NCBI GenBank assembly: GCA_037178855.1 | Contig: JASJZC010000006.1 | Coordinates: 6,944,001 to 7,008,000 of the forward strand | Direction: 5' to 3' | Source: Oscheius sp. JU75 | Taxonomy: Eukaryota > Nematoda > Chromadorea > Rhabditida > Rhabditidae | DNA length: 64,000 nucleotides | Part shown: piece after piece, positions 48,301-59,662 of the stretch | Position numbering within the stretch: the first letter of the stretch is position 1 | Layout: the number at the start of each line of letters is the position of its first letter | Notes under the pieces: model-generated | What the model was told of the DNA's origin: nothing | Seen by the model: the letters and a program-made list of their open reading frames with translations, nothing else | Database searches by the model: none | Program-made: the position numbers and the translations under genes

Positions 48301-49021
48301 AACAACTTTTTCATTCGTTGCAATCACCATTATGATGTATAATGTCTGCCCATTTCACGAGTAGCTTACGGATGCCACGCTCGTAGAACACCTTGGGTTT
48401 CGACGCGAAGAAGTTTGTCAACCAGGTTTTGAGTGCGCCTTCGGAATCGAACTGTTGTCCTCCAATCTCGTTGTTGAGAGTTCGGAACAGAAATAGTTGG
48501 AAGGGACAAGGTCCGGGCTATAAGGAGGATGGAGTAAAATCTCCCAACTCAAGTCGTGGAATGAGTTTTGCAACATGGTGGCGCGCGTTGTCCATCAGCA
48601 GGATGACCTTCGAATTCAGCAGCCGTTTCTGACGAAATGCAACGGCAACCTTTTCAAGTTGCTGGCTGTATATGGCGGTCGTAAGGGTGGTTCCAGCTTC
48701 CAGCAGTTCCCAGTGCATCAATTCTTCGATATCCCAGAAAACAGAGCATAATCTTAGAACGGTGTCGGGTTTCGCATCAGGACTTGGTGTCTGCACTTCT
48801 CACCCCCCGTTACCAGGCGATGGTAGGGTGGCAGGTCATCAATAGTCCGGATCAAAGCGAACAGTGAATAGAGAATAAGAAGAAGGGAAGTGGTGTCTTG
48901 CATGGTGGTGGTAGAGGACTGAGTGAGCTACACGAGGTGCTATAATTAATAGCTCGGCCGTTGTCGAAACAAGGCAAAGGGCATGTTTACAAAAAGCGAA
49001 AAGACTTATATGCCAATTCAA
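48244..49021 (-). mobile_element. Degenerate, internally deleted mariner transposon
   Basis: The ends are TTGGGTTGGCAGCTAAGTCA on the left and the related inverted ...TTATATGCCAATTCAA on the right, flanked by TA, the mariner target site. At 778 bp it is well short of the usual ~1.3 kb. On the minus strand a piece of transposase can be read (LMDNARHH near 48590, then, in another frame, YSPDL and SNYFLF, then FYERGIRKL). The family has aspartate where this copy has the asparagine of SNY (48496-48498), so a catalytic residue is changed. At least one frameshift and the missing N-terminal part make it non-autonomous. Confidence 0.82.
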
Positions 49022-49195
49022 TAGCTCGGGCAGATGCGGCGATATTCTAGGAACAGATGGAAATGCGCCGGTTTGCAGAACAGCAGATTGACAATATCTG
49101 GGAAAAAAAGAAGAGTCCGGCTGACAAAACAGTTACAATAGGTGACGGCGACCAGCACAGAAGGGCAGCATAGCAGGCTGTCGAAGAAAGAATTT

Positions 49196-49227
49196 TTATA
49201 CTACATCACAACGGTGTCCGTCCGTGC
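49196..49227 (+). repeat. Direct 32-nt repeat, copy 2
   Basis: It is identical to 45695-45726 and lies just outside the right end of the mariner copy. The repeat is not part of the mariner terminus. Confidence 0.75.
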
Positions 49228-49441
49228 AAGAAGTCCTACTGACTCTACCGCCGCTTTAATCTCTGCTGCTACACGGCCACAATGAGCACTTCTCTGCCTC
49301 TAAAATAAGACAGTTCTGCATGTGCGTGTAACCAATTTAGTGATCCGCAGTCTTCCGGCGATGGAGCAGATCGAAGAAGAAACTATTCATTTGTAAGACA
49401 TGACCGAAATCCACACTGATATTCATATACATTTTAAAAAT

Positions 49442-51506
49442 CTAGCCCGTGTTTTCCCGTACGATGATTGGCCGACCGCCATTCTTACTTGCGTTGATGT
49501 TCATGATCACGATGACGATGGCTAAAATATGACAAATGTTCACGATGACCATCACGATTCGATAGAGGGTGAAGTTGAAACAGCGACGCACGTTCTCCCT
49601 GAAAATTTTGCTGTATAACGTTTGGGATGCGAAATCTAACATGTTTTATAATTCAGTCAATGTTTTGCTCTTATCCTCAATGACTGTATCCGAAGTTAGC
49701 ATTCGAATGTTTTTTTTGCTCACTACAATAGAACATTGAGGGCTGTGAATTCGGGGATATTTGAAACTCCCACGTTCCCAAGTAGCAAACGTCTAAGAAC
49801 TTCCCAGTAAAAATTTTGTATACAAACCTCGTATTATGCTTCGGATTCAAGGGAAGACATGGCCAAAAGAAGCGCAGTTTGGTGAATTTGATGATGCCCC
49901 ATGTCAAGGCGACCAACTTGATACAGGATGAGAAGAAGACCGGGTTGGCCAGAGAGAGACGTGGCTCATTTGTGAAGAGAAGATTCATCATGATTGGCAG
50001 AGGAACCTGAAGATCAAAGTTCAGCCTCTTTCGCTCTGAACGATTGAGCAGACTCGATCGAACAACTGCACTTGGACTGACTAGAGGCTGATCGGCGGAC
50101 GGCAAAACAAACCAAACCCAACACAAATATCGGGTTTGATTTGCTGATTGCGAAGGGTATATTGGTCAATCTTGGCAACAATTACTTGAAACCTGGTTCT
50201 GAAGACAGGGATTGCGCCGAAAGTGTCTGAATGTATGGAGGACCTTTTCTGTACTAACAGGGTGAGTCTACGGGACAGAGTAATCCGATGATTACGTAAT
50301 ACAGTACTCTACTACCAGCTGTAATCGTAGAAACTGCACTTTCAGCAATTTAAACAACGTTTTGTGAGAAGAGGTTTGGCTAAATAATAAGTTCGAAGTC
50401 GGTGGTGAGCTGAACTATCTCGGTAAGGATGATGAAGACAACGCTTGAAAAACTGTCATGCCTTCTCTTGTTTGAATGGTAGTGGCAAAGGGATCGGGTA
50501 CAAAAGATAAAAGAATGGTCCACCTCTTCAGTTGTACTATCCCCCTATCATCTTTCATGTGTTTTCTTTAAGGTAGAGTTTCGGGTTACAACATCTTGAC
50601 TCGAACCTCGTTATCAAAATATTTTGAGTGTGGTCATCTCCCGACCGCCATGATCGTATACGACTTCAATATGTGCTGTCTCGGCCGTTAAAGTCTTCGG
50701 AGCAAGAATGCTTATTACATAGCCTCGCGGGTACGGAACACATGACCCGGGACCCGGACAGATGACTCGTTTTTGCAGGGCAATGCTACGTCAAAGTCTC
50801 TCCTACCTCTTCCAGAGCCAGAACCATACTTTTGGCCAGACGCGCGTAGAAGACGTTCTCCTCATCGTGTTTTAGAGTCTGACAGACGTCGATCATCTCA
50901 AAAATGTAGACAAATATTGAAACACCTGAAGGGAGAGGATAACTGGAAAGGGATCAGAACTTGCCCGTGAAGAAAAAGTACCCGTACGCTGCGAGAATTG
51001 CGACTTCGCTTTGAAAGTTGCCGAGAAATTCGGCGATTCGATTACAGACGAGCATGTCGGCCATCAGATCGAGTGTTGAGGCTATCAGGGTCACGAAGGC
51101 CACAATTCGAACAGGAGGAGCCCATTCCAAATGATTTCTGAATTCAAAATTTTTTTAGAAAGTGTTCTCGAACTACATTTAAATAGTAACCATAATACTT
51201 TGGAATTGCTTTCTCTCTGGTTGTCCTTTGAAAAAAGGTTTGCTCCCAAGATGGAGAGCCTTTTTTTGGAAAGATACTACTCCGAAAAATGAACTTTATT
51301 GCGCTAAAAAGACATGACGGCAGGGTGTAAAGCCCTGACCGATACGTGCTGAAACTCATTTTTCTATGAGCTTGGATTGAGGGCTGCCTAAATTGTCGAA
51401 TGGATAAAGAAGGAAAGTTTCTTTTTTTTGGAAGAAGTTTTTCCAGTGAATGAGAAACAACTCACGCCGGTCCTTCAGGATCCTTCCAAGCAAGACGCCA
51501 TCCCAT
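49442..51506 (-). CDS. Unrecognised multi-pass membrane protein (exons partly resolved)
   Basis: I do not recognise the family. The 5' exons are clear: 51466-51506 (MGWRLAWKDPEGP), 50982-51137 and 50807-50942, joined in frame, with a 39-nt intron between the last two; they give 111 residues with hydrophobic helices (IVAFVTLIASTLDLMADMLV, GVSIFVYIFEMIDVC). The 3' end is also clear: a helix-rich exon around 49827-50030 (FFSSCIKLVALTWGIIKFTK) is spliced to the last exon, about 49442-49613, with another helix (TLYRIVMVIVNICHILAIVI). Between 50030 and 50807 there are pieces that look coding (VVFIILTEIVQL near 50430, ITAGSRVLYYVIIGLL near 50310, ICPGPGSCVPYPRGYVISIL near 50730), but I could not join them. 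XK-related proteins are one loose resemblance. Confidence 0.5.
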
Positions 51507-52328
51507 GGCTTGTGGAATGCTGCCAGCGGCGGGGGTTGACCGCTTGAGTTGCACAAAACACCGCTGCTGCTCTCTCTTTCTCTTCTCTACCCGGATACGC
51601 CCACCCGACTAGGGCACTGAGGACAGGGGACAAGCATTTCCAGGTTCTTGGGTTTCACTTTTGACAGCTTGACTCATCTCTTTTGTTTCTGTCTTTTGTT
51701 GAAGGACCAAAGTCGAAGCTTGTTAGTCAGTTTTCTAACATGCTAAGATTTGCTTTAGTTTTGACCTGTAAGATTCATACGAGACGTCTTTGAGCTCATT
51801 AAAAGAATCTGATCTTCGCCAGTGCTCTCGTCTTCCACTTGTTTCTGGTCTGGTGTTTCTACTGTCTCCTCAGAACGGAGCCCTATTTGCCTCGACTCTC
51901 TGCCAACTTGCTACAAGATTTGAGCTTGGCCCAAGAAGGGAAGGAAAACTGGCTTGGCTAGTAAGAGACCGATCGTATCAAACCTCATGTCTTCGTAAGG
52001 AAACAAGGTTCTTATGCAGTATGAAGCCGAAAGATCTCAGAAAAATTAGTTGTGTACCAGTCAGCTGTACTCAATTGGACTCCAAGCCATAAACAAGGCT
52101 CTTCGACAAAGATCCTCTTCCGAAGGGATCACCCGACTGACGATAAATCTCCTGCTCTACGTAGTTTCCGTCACGACACCAGGTTCCCATTAAAACGTAC
52201 ACACGCTCTCAAACAGACTACAAATTCATCGTTTAATTTTGATCCGAGAGAGTAGAAAAAACAACAGAAAATGATATTATGGAGAGGATTCACCCGAGAT
52301 TCGTAGAAATAAACCGGTTGGGATGAGA
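51507..52328. other. Intergenic region, no gene seen
   Basis: No supported exon lies between the membrane-protein start and the Trk-like stop. A plus-strand frame at 51790-52092 has no known domain. The region should hold the promoter of the upstream gene and the 3' UTR of the receptor. Confidence 0.45.
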
Positions 52329-55300
52329 TCACAGTAGACCAACTTCTAATGACTCGGCTACAGCCGGATCGAGAAAGACGTCTTCCGCTGTGAGACGCTG
52401 TTCTGGATCAAGGGCCCAACAGCGTTCCATCAGAGAGTAGACGTCGTTCGGACAGGAGGCCGGCTTTGGAGGACGCATCCCTGGAAGTCGTCTGGTTTGT
52501 CTGCCTCTCTGTCTCTTCATTATACTCTTCTTAGCACGTTACCATTTGTCTTTTGCGAATAGGACAAGAGACACACAACTTTTGGATTCGCATCCTTTCG
52601 AGCAAGAACTTACCGGCTAGAGCATAAGAGACGACCTCATGGTTGCTTAGCGTATCGAAAGGAACACCTCCGTAGCTGAAGATCTCCCACATTGTTACTC
52701 CGAGCGACCTAAAAAAAGGGAGTTTGTAACGTTTTGAGATTTTTCCTACCAGATATCACTCTTTGAGCTGAAACGATGATCACTGATAGCCTCAGGAGGA
52801 AGCCATCGAACAGGAAGGAGCGACTGATTCTGCATTCGGTAGTAGTCCGAATTGTAAGAGAGGCGTCGCGACATTCCAAAGTCGGAGATCTGAACAAACA
52901 ATATATTCAGTCAGTTTTCCCGATACCTTGACAGAAATGGACGGTCGCTGTTTCGGATTCCCACACATCTGATCCGATTCCCCGTCTACTAAACAGTTTC
53001 TAGCGGCCAGATCTCTATGGACTATTTGTTGGGCAACCAGGTAGCAAAGACCTCGGGCAACCTGAAAACTGATTTATATGCTCAGGTTGCTTTGTCAGGC
53101 ATGACCCCGAGGGATTGGAGTACGAGCTGTACTAAAGTACATAAGCCCATGTTCAAGGAGGAAATGACAAGGCGGTGCAGAAGAAGATTAGATTAACACA
53201 CCTGTCGGACGATGAACTTCAATTCCGACTGGTCCAAGGCGGCTGGAAACGAGGCATAGCTACCTGGTTGTGGAGCTCGGGCCTTGAGGTACGAGCGGAG
53301 GTCACCTGAATCGAATAGTACTGTCTAACTTTCACATTATTCACGGTTCGGCGTTAATCGTCCGCCATTTAGTCATTTTCCGCAGATTTTTTGTACGGTA
53401 GTACCAAACTTCGAAGGTTTTGATAGCATAATTTCTTCTCAAACTAGTGAGAATAACAAAAGTACCCCAGGGAGGGGGCAACAACGAGTTACCTACTTCT
53501 CTTTCATAAAACAAGTTGACTCACCCAGTCTCATCATTTCAAAGACGAGCAGCAATCTGTCTCCATCCCTTGTCAATCCGTACAGTCGAACAATGTTGTC
53601 GTGATCCAGTCGACAGAGAACAGTTGCTTCCTTCTCGACCTCGGCATCAGCTTCGACCAGGGCCTTGACAGCCACAGATCGAGGACCCGTCTGCTCCCAA
53701 GTCCCGCAGTAGACAGCTCCAAAAGCCCCTTTCCCAATCTGTTCATGAATCTGTACTGCTCCGCCCTTGATGCAAGGGATCACATGTCCGGTGTAGTCAC
53801 TAGACAATGACAATCTCTCCTCCAGTCGCAGCATTGTCTCTTCTGTTGCATGACTAGTTCTTCTGGAGAGACGCGAGTGGAACGACCAGCGCCATTTTCT
53901 CCAGCCTACTGACTGCAAATCTAATGTCGGACAAAGATCAGAGACTAATGCACCTTGATGTTGTGCAGTTTGGCGTTTATGAAAGCGGCAGCCATGAACA
54001 GAGTGAGAAAAATCAAGACAACAATGACAACCGGCTCTAGAGAGATCCGATGCTCGTAGTTTGGCTGGATGTGAACCAGATCACTCTATATTTTGGAAGT
54101 ATTTCAATAGAGCAAACTTTTGACTCACAGCGTTGAACTTGTTGAAGTGATGGCTGATGCTCTTACATTCCCCAGTGTCATTCAAGGTTAACTCTTTCTC
54201 CTGAACTGGACTTGTGAATAGAAGTTTGTAAACAAGCCTGTGTACAAAAGATGAAAGTATAGTCTCCGGCTAGATGGTCCTCTGGGCAGTCGGTACAACT
54301 GGTTGTGAAGATGTTGAAGATGCGACGATGGAAGAGTGAGTGTCTGAAAGAGTCACAGTTGAATTTGTCAGCAGAGAGAGGAAAGACGATCGGTAAGGAA
54401 GACTCACGCTGAATCTGGACGAACTACCATCGTCTTCCAGAATTTTGTCGAGGCTGTTGAAGAGAGATCCGAGGTTATGTTCTCCTGGAAATGATGGTAC
54501 AAATTCAAAGCAGTTATTTTCACTGTACCACCTACTAGCCCTCCGCATTTTCAAAGTCTCTCTTTAAATTTTGCAGAGCTGTAGAAAAAAGCAAGGACTA
54601 CAATTTTGCAAAACCTCGATTAGCTGAAAAATGGCTTCTTGAACCCGAATGAACTTATGTAAATCTATCTGCTAGTAACTCACTCCTTTCGCATCGACCA
54701 CAGTGAGGCTGATCTTATCGACTGGATATCCTTGAACTGCCAGTCGAAACGAGGAGGCATCCGATGTTTCCACCTGTAGACTCAACGGAGTCGGAACTCG
54801 AACCTGGAAACTATTCCTCTGAATGTTTTCCACCGTAAGTCCCTCGTAGAGATTTTATTAGCTGACATGTTGTTTCTCGAGGTATCATAAAACTTTTACA
54901 GTAGCCCCACGAGCAATTTTCAATAATTGTACGTGTGTCAGAGCACGTGGGCTTTCCCTTATTGAGGCTTAATGAAGTCCCGCCTCGTGTGTGTTTCAAG
55001 TGCAATCGGAGAGCAGGAAGTGGTCGTCATAGCCTCAAGTCTAATTAGAGATCGAGCCCAACCTCTGGAACTTGTTTGTCCCCCTCTTTCTCCCGCATGA
55101 ATCTGTTCAATGGACTTGCCAGAGCGGGAGGGGGATTAGCAGGGCACAAATGCGAGAGCACTAATTATGGAAGAAGAACGTCTGCTCAATAAAGAGGGAT
55201 TTTATCACTTTTTCCTCGATCGAGAGTCCAGATTTGTCATTGTTGTTCGAAGAGCATGAGGAGACTCTCACGACCTCTGCTAGTTCCTTGTGTCAAGGTT

Positions 55301-57896
55301 GAAATGACCGGAAGATAAAGACATTTTCTGTACTGCAATATTTTGGCTGGGGGGAATGTGTGACTAGAATTGAACAAACTGGTTCGTAGGATGAATGAAT
55401 TGGTAGAAAACATTGAGCTGGCGTTCTGTTCCAGAGATGTCATACTGAACTGGTGAGATCCTTGCAAGTTTACCCATCTTACATGTTTTCAATATTTTTT
55501 CAACACTACCACCCATTCTTTGCTCCTCTCCAAGCGTATAGTTTGGCCGACCAAGCCTGGAAATCTCCAAAATCCCCTAAACTTGACGAATATTTTGTAG
55601 CTGCATCCCGCAATCCCTTCTAAAACTCGGAAAGTCGCCCAAGACGACAGTATCCGCGCTAGATCCGGATGTCACAGTCATCCCTTCCTGCTGACAGTGA
55701 AGCTACCGTAGTTTTCCGAAACACAACTCGTACTCTAATCCCTTATCTACGTCACATAGACTCTCTCTCTTCTTCTACGCGATGATGCAAGAAGAGGGAT
55801 GATTCAAGCACACAGCAGGATTAGCGGGCAATTTGATCAAGAGGGAGCGAGAGAAAGGCAAGGTAATTTTCTATAGTTAGGCTGGGGGATCCTCGGATCA
55901 AGGATCAGGTTGTGTAGCACGTTCACAGAGAGACGTCAGTGATTAGAGGAAGTTTCCTCGGCTGCACAAAAGAGCACGATTATTGAGCTCTTAACGGTCA
56001 GGAAGTAGTATGGTACTGATTACAAATGATCGTTTTAAAGCAAGAGGAAAATAAAAGTGCTCTTCTCTCACTATGTTGCCTCTTATAGGCTCCAAGCTTA
56101 ACAATCGAGCAGTTTTGCAGCCCCAGTCGTACTGTTTTTCATGACACAAATCGGCGTGTGAGCATGGCAACCAGTCCATTTTCCGCCTGACAACAAGCTC
56201 TGACTAATGGACCCATGACAAGATCACTGGGACACAGAGTTTTTCTACCCCGCTCTCCCCTTCCAAATTAGATTCTGCCGTCTCCTTGAAGGACAGGGGG
56301 ATAAACCTTTGGGAAAGAAAAACATATCCTGTGTCCAGACACCCACTCGCATGAGCCCTGACGGATGGATCGTCGTCGTCCAGAAAAGAATTATTAATAT
56401 CAAGGCCTCCAAACATGTCTCTCTCTCCCCTCGGCTCATTTAAAAGTTTGTTCCAGAGAGCAAACGGATCTGCGGGTGATTGCTCGGCGGAAGTGAGCAT
56501 TCGCTCCAAAAAGAGAACTCTCATGTATTTCTGATGATTCAAGACAGATGTCGGTGCGGGTGGATGATCAGCTACCCATTAAGTGTACGACTTGAATCTG
56601 TACAAATTAGATTTAGAGATCGGTGTGCCGGTGTGTGGGTGAGGTATGAATATTTCAAGGGCGAGGAGACGCTTCCTGGAGGAAGCAGTCGAATAATGAG
56701 CGAGTCCAGAGAAGATGCATAGGCTAGAGGACTGTTCTTATCTAGGCCAGATGAACTTGGCAAACAAGAAAATAAAAATAGAAAATTTGGAGATGGTTCG
56801 AAGTAGTAACTTTGTTTTCAACTTACGTTGAACCGTTTCAAGATATTCGGTCAACTTCCCAGGTGGCCAGTCTATACATTCATGCAAAACCTGACCTTAT
56901 GCTCTACTCTTTCTGTCAAGCACCTGTCTCCACTTCAGCTCTCGAAAATTAATCTTCGTCGGTGACTTGTCTGAAGGGCACACATGCTAATTAGTTCGAT
57001 CAGTCACGTGTGCAACTCCTCCTAAGACCTTCATATCTTGAGGAGGAACCCTTTCTTGATTGGCATGGGCACAGGACATAGATCTTGTTGTTACCCGAAT
57101 CGGAAAACACTTCTTTTGCTATTATCCCCTCGACGTCGACTAATCTCTAAGACTGTAGCCCCCTTTGGCCGACTGTCAAAACATGGCCTACCTCGAAATA
57201 GGCGAACAATGGTTGTACGCAATGCCAACAGACGATGTTGATCACTCCGACATCGGCTTCTGAGACATTGAAAATTTCCAATCGAAGAAGTTTGTCAAAT
57301 ATCTGTTCTCTATGGCTATGGCCTGTCCGACTTCCTTGCCACTTGAAGTATTGCCTGAAAAAGATAGAATTGAATGTCTGCTAATTCCTAGACCTCGTCT
57401 TGTTGATGGTGGAAGAGGGAAGAATCTGTCCGATGATTCGGTATTCCAACTGGAAAAATTGCCCAACAATTGGCGCTCCTTTTTCTTGTCGATCTAGCTC
57501 CGCTGGCGGACAAATCGGAGAACATTGAAACTGACGAGGTAGACGAACGTGAAGATGTTCCAAGTGAGAGTTTACGACCCAAGCGGTCTCACACGAACAG
57601 ACGAGTGGGCAATTAGAGATGTCAACTTGTTGCGAAGCAGTGGTGAAGAGCGATTGCCATTGAAATGTGGTGGAAGAACAATGGGGCAGCTCTAAGCTGC
57701 GCGAGCTGAGACTCTCGAGTGCGAAGGGAGGTAAGTGGGAGACGTTGCAAGACTGGATAGCTTCAGAATCGGCCGGACAGCCTTGAAGCAGAACGGACCA
57801 GTCCCAAGAGGACTGGGAACAATTTGCTCGCAGATCACAGGTCGGGTAGCTGTGCATCATTGAGAGTAGTGACGGAATTAGTAGAAGAAATAGCAT
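52329..57896 (-). CDS. Trk-like receptor tyrosine kinase
   Basis: I join thirteen exons into 727 residues: 57394-57896, 57192-57354, 54684-54803, 54408-54484, 54246-54343, 54129-54205, 53954-54085, 53525-53912, 53202-53305, 52927-53061, 52750-52889, 52614-52708, 52329-52480. The ectodomain has a signal peptide, a Cys/LRR-type region ending in an LRRCT-like cluster (CPLVCSCETAW), and Ig-like segments (LEIFNVSEADVG; HLAGDYTFIF). One helix (VVIVVLIFLTLFMAAAFINA) crosses the membrane. The kinase has GKGAFGAV, VAVKAL, VHRDLAARNCLV, ISDFGMSRR, an activation loop with SDYYR, and LPPEA, so it should be active. The loop and VFEMMRLGDLRSYL point to the Trk/ROR group; LRRCT plus Ig favours Trk. No NPxY or C-terminal PLC-gamma motif was seen. 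The 2.4-kb intron after exon 2 could hide an exon. Confidence 0.83.
54570..54614. repeat. Short fold-back in an intron of the Trk-like gene
   Basis: TTTTGCAGAGCTGTAG is followed by CTACAATTTTGCAAAAC, an imperfect reverse complement, inside the intron between exons 3 and 4. It carries the same GCAAAGTTGTAG-like core as the hairpins at 22166 and 63019. Confidence 0.5.
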
Positions 57897-57960
57897 AATA
57901 AAGCATTATCAACCAGTTCATTCGGTGAACAAATAACGTGACGAAGAAGGGTCGGTTGCT

Positions 57961-58773
57961 TTAAGCCTCGGTCTTCTTGGCATTCTTCTGGGTTCTGGGC
58001 CTCTGGGAGCGGAGAATGACTGCGGCACGTCGCTGAGCCAGCTGAAATCGACACATAGGGCGGAGCTTGCACACCACTCATTAACCATCGAGCGCAACAA
58101 ACTAGGAGCGCTGCATTAAGAAGTAGAAGACATCGATCAATTTATGAGGGCATCTCGTGACACGTTTAGAGGTTGCGAAAATAATTTGTACAAGAGAGCC
58201 GCCCAAACGGTTGGCTCGGAGTGTGATTGGCTTTACAAGATATGTAGAATTGGTCGAAAAGAAAATGGGTAAAAATTCAGCTACAACGTTCGACGAAAGT
58301 GAGTCCCAATTTGAAACAAACCGTTTCTTGTTGTCTTCTACTTCTTTACACAATAAACGACAACAAACCTTAGCGTAACGGGCAAGTCCTTGATGCTTGG
58401 CGACCTTCTTGGTGGCCGTGAGGGCACGGTCGGCATTCTTGATAGTTTGGGCGTTGATAGACTTGGCGGGCTTGTTCAGGCTCTCTGAGAATGTTCTGTA
58501 TGATAGCAAAAAAAAAGTAATGCACTGGTCTTCGTGGTAAGGACGATTCCTTTTCCGTCAGCAGCAGCAGAGACATCAATGGCCTTAGCGTTGACAAGTC
58601 CGTTGTAGCGGCGACTGAAAAAAAAACAATATCAAAGCTTTAAAAGTTTAACTGTACCTGTTTCTTCCCTTCAGGTTGAACTTCTCGGTGGAGAACAGCT
58701 TGTTGATTCCTCTTTGACGCCTCAGGAAGCAGCTATTGTTACGGATGACTTGCCAGACAAGATCGGCGGACAT
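57961..58773 (-). CDS. RPL28: 60S ribosomal protein L28 (eL28)
   Basis: Four exons (58658-58773, 58526-58614, 58369-58484, 57961-58041) encode 133 residues; human RPL28 has 137. The start MSADLVWQVIRNNSCFLRRQ, the FNLKGRNSRRYNGLVNAKAI block, AADGKGIVL and the end LAQRRAAVILRSQRPRTQKN are all L28-like. It is a basic protein of the large ribosomal subunit. The acceptor TTTTCAG lies 7 nt before the ATG. The second intron is 41 nt and needs the acceptor inside AACATTCTCAG to keep the frame. The stop codon is only 64 bp before the start of the Trk-like gene on the same strand. Confidence 0.95.
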
Positions 58774-59662
58774 ATTTACCTGAAAAGGAAAGAATAAGAC
58801 GAAGCATTTGCAAAAAAAGAGAGCAACAGGAGAGAAGGGTAGAAATCTTTATAACTCCGGGTAGAAAATTTCAAAGACGAGCTTTACAGCTTTCCGGGCA
58901 AAATGACACTAAATTTAAGACAAAATAGAGCGCTGCCAGATGCAAAGATGTTCAGGTTTGTAAATCCTAAAATGTAAAATCCTCGCTTTCGCGTTTATGA
59001 TCACGGTTAACGACTGATTTCATTGTTTCCATGATAATTTTTCAGTTCCAAACTGAATAAACAGCAAAAGAAAGGTGGAATACACTAAAAGATCTACAAA
59101 AGGAAGAAAAAAGGAAAATGTCAGTCTTTCTGACCGATTTCGAACAGACTCATTACGATAGATTCGTTTCAGGACCCAGGTACCCCAGTCCTTTAAACTG
59201 ACTTTAAACGTTTTTGATTTCGCGACTTGTACGATATGTTTTGACTCACTAGACGGTTTCTAAATAGAACCAAATAGAACTAATAAAAAGTTCTACCAAA
59301 TGAGCCCAAAAAAGCCTTTAAATCCGCTTGTAATCACAAAGACAACGGCAAAGGTATTAGAATTATTCCCATTTTTGGGAAGTTTGGTGAACTAAAATTG
59401 CAGTGGCTAGCTATCAACTCTTACTCCATTGAATGTGACTTCCAGTGGTCTTGTGTGCAAATCCAAAATGAACCTGTACTTTATCAGCTGTTGGGGAAAA
59501 GAGTCCGATTGTTACTTTATTGACCACTCTTCTCCATTGACTCTCAACATAAAGGATCGATTACTGTTGCGTTCCAGGCCTTCTATGACCTCGCTTGTTT
59601 TTCTTATCAGCCGCCCTGTTTCAAGCTACGCTCTAGCATCCTGTACCGGAAGAATAACGTGA
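58774..59662. other. Divergent spacer, possibly with 5' exons of PEX1
   Basis: The region separates RPL28 (-) from PEX1 (+). Two ATGs in fair context may begin PEX1 or a short upstream frame: 59119 (MSVFLTDFEQTHYDRFVSG, then a GTACCC donor) and 59300 (MSPKKPLNPLVITKTTAK, then a GTATTA donor with an acceptor TTGCAG at about 59402). I could not link either to the conserved PEX1 frame, so nothing here is annotated as coding. Confidence 0.35.

Larger units (their letters stand above)
44375..49441. other. Repeat-rich island without genes
   Basis: No host gene was recognised in these 5 kb. The segment holds most of the mobile-element traces of the window: two dispersed repeats shared with other places, a tRNA-like block, a large inverted duplication and a decayed mariner. 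Base composition is more A/T-rich than in the neighbouring genes. Open frames here overlap those elements and are not host genes. Confidence 0.6.

Noticed and set aside
48393..48632. 79-codon plus-strand frame
   Set aside because: Antisense to the mariner transposase remnant.
56204..56542. 112-codon minus-strand frame in the long Trk-like intron
   Set aside because: No Ig or LRR pattern and no splice sites in the right phase to join exon 2 or 3; I could not make it part of the receptor.
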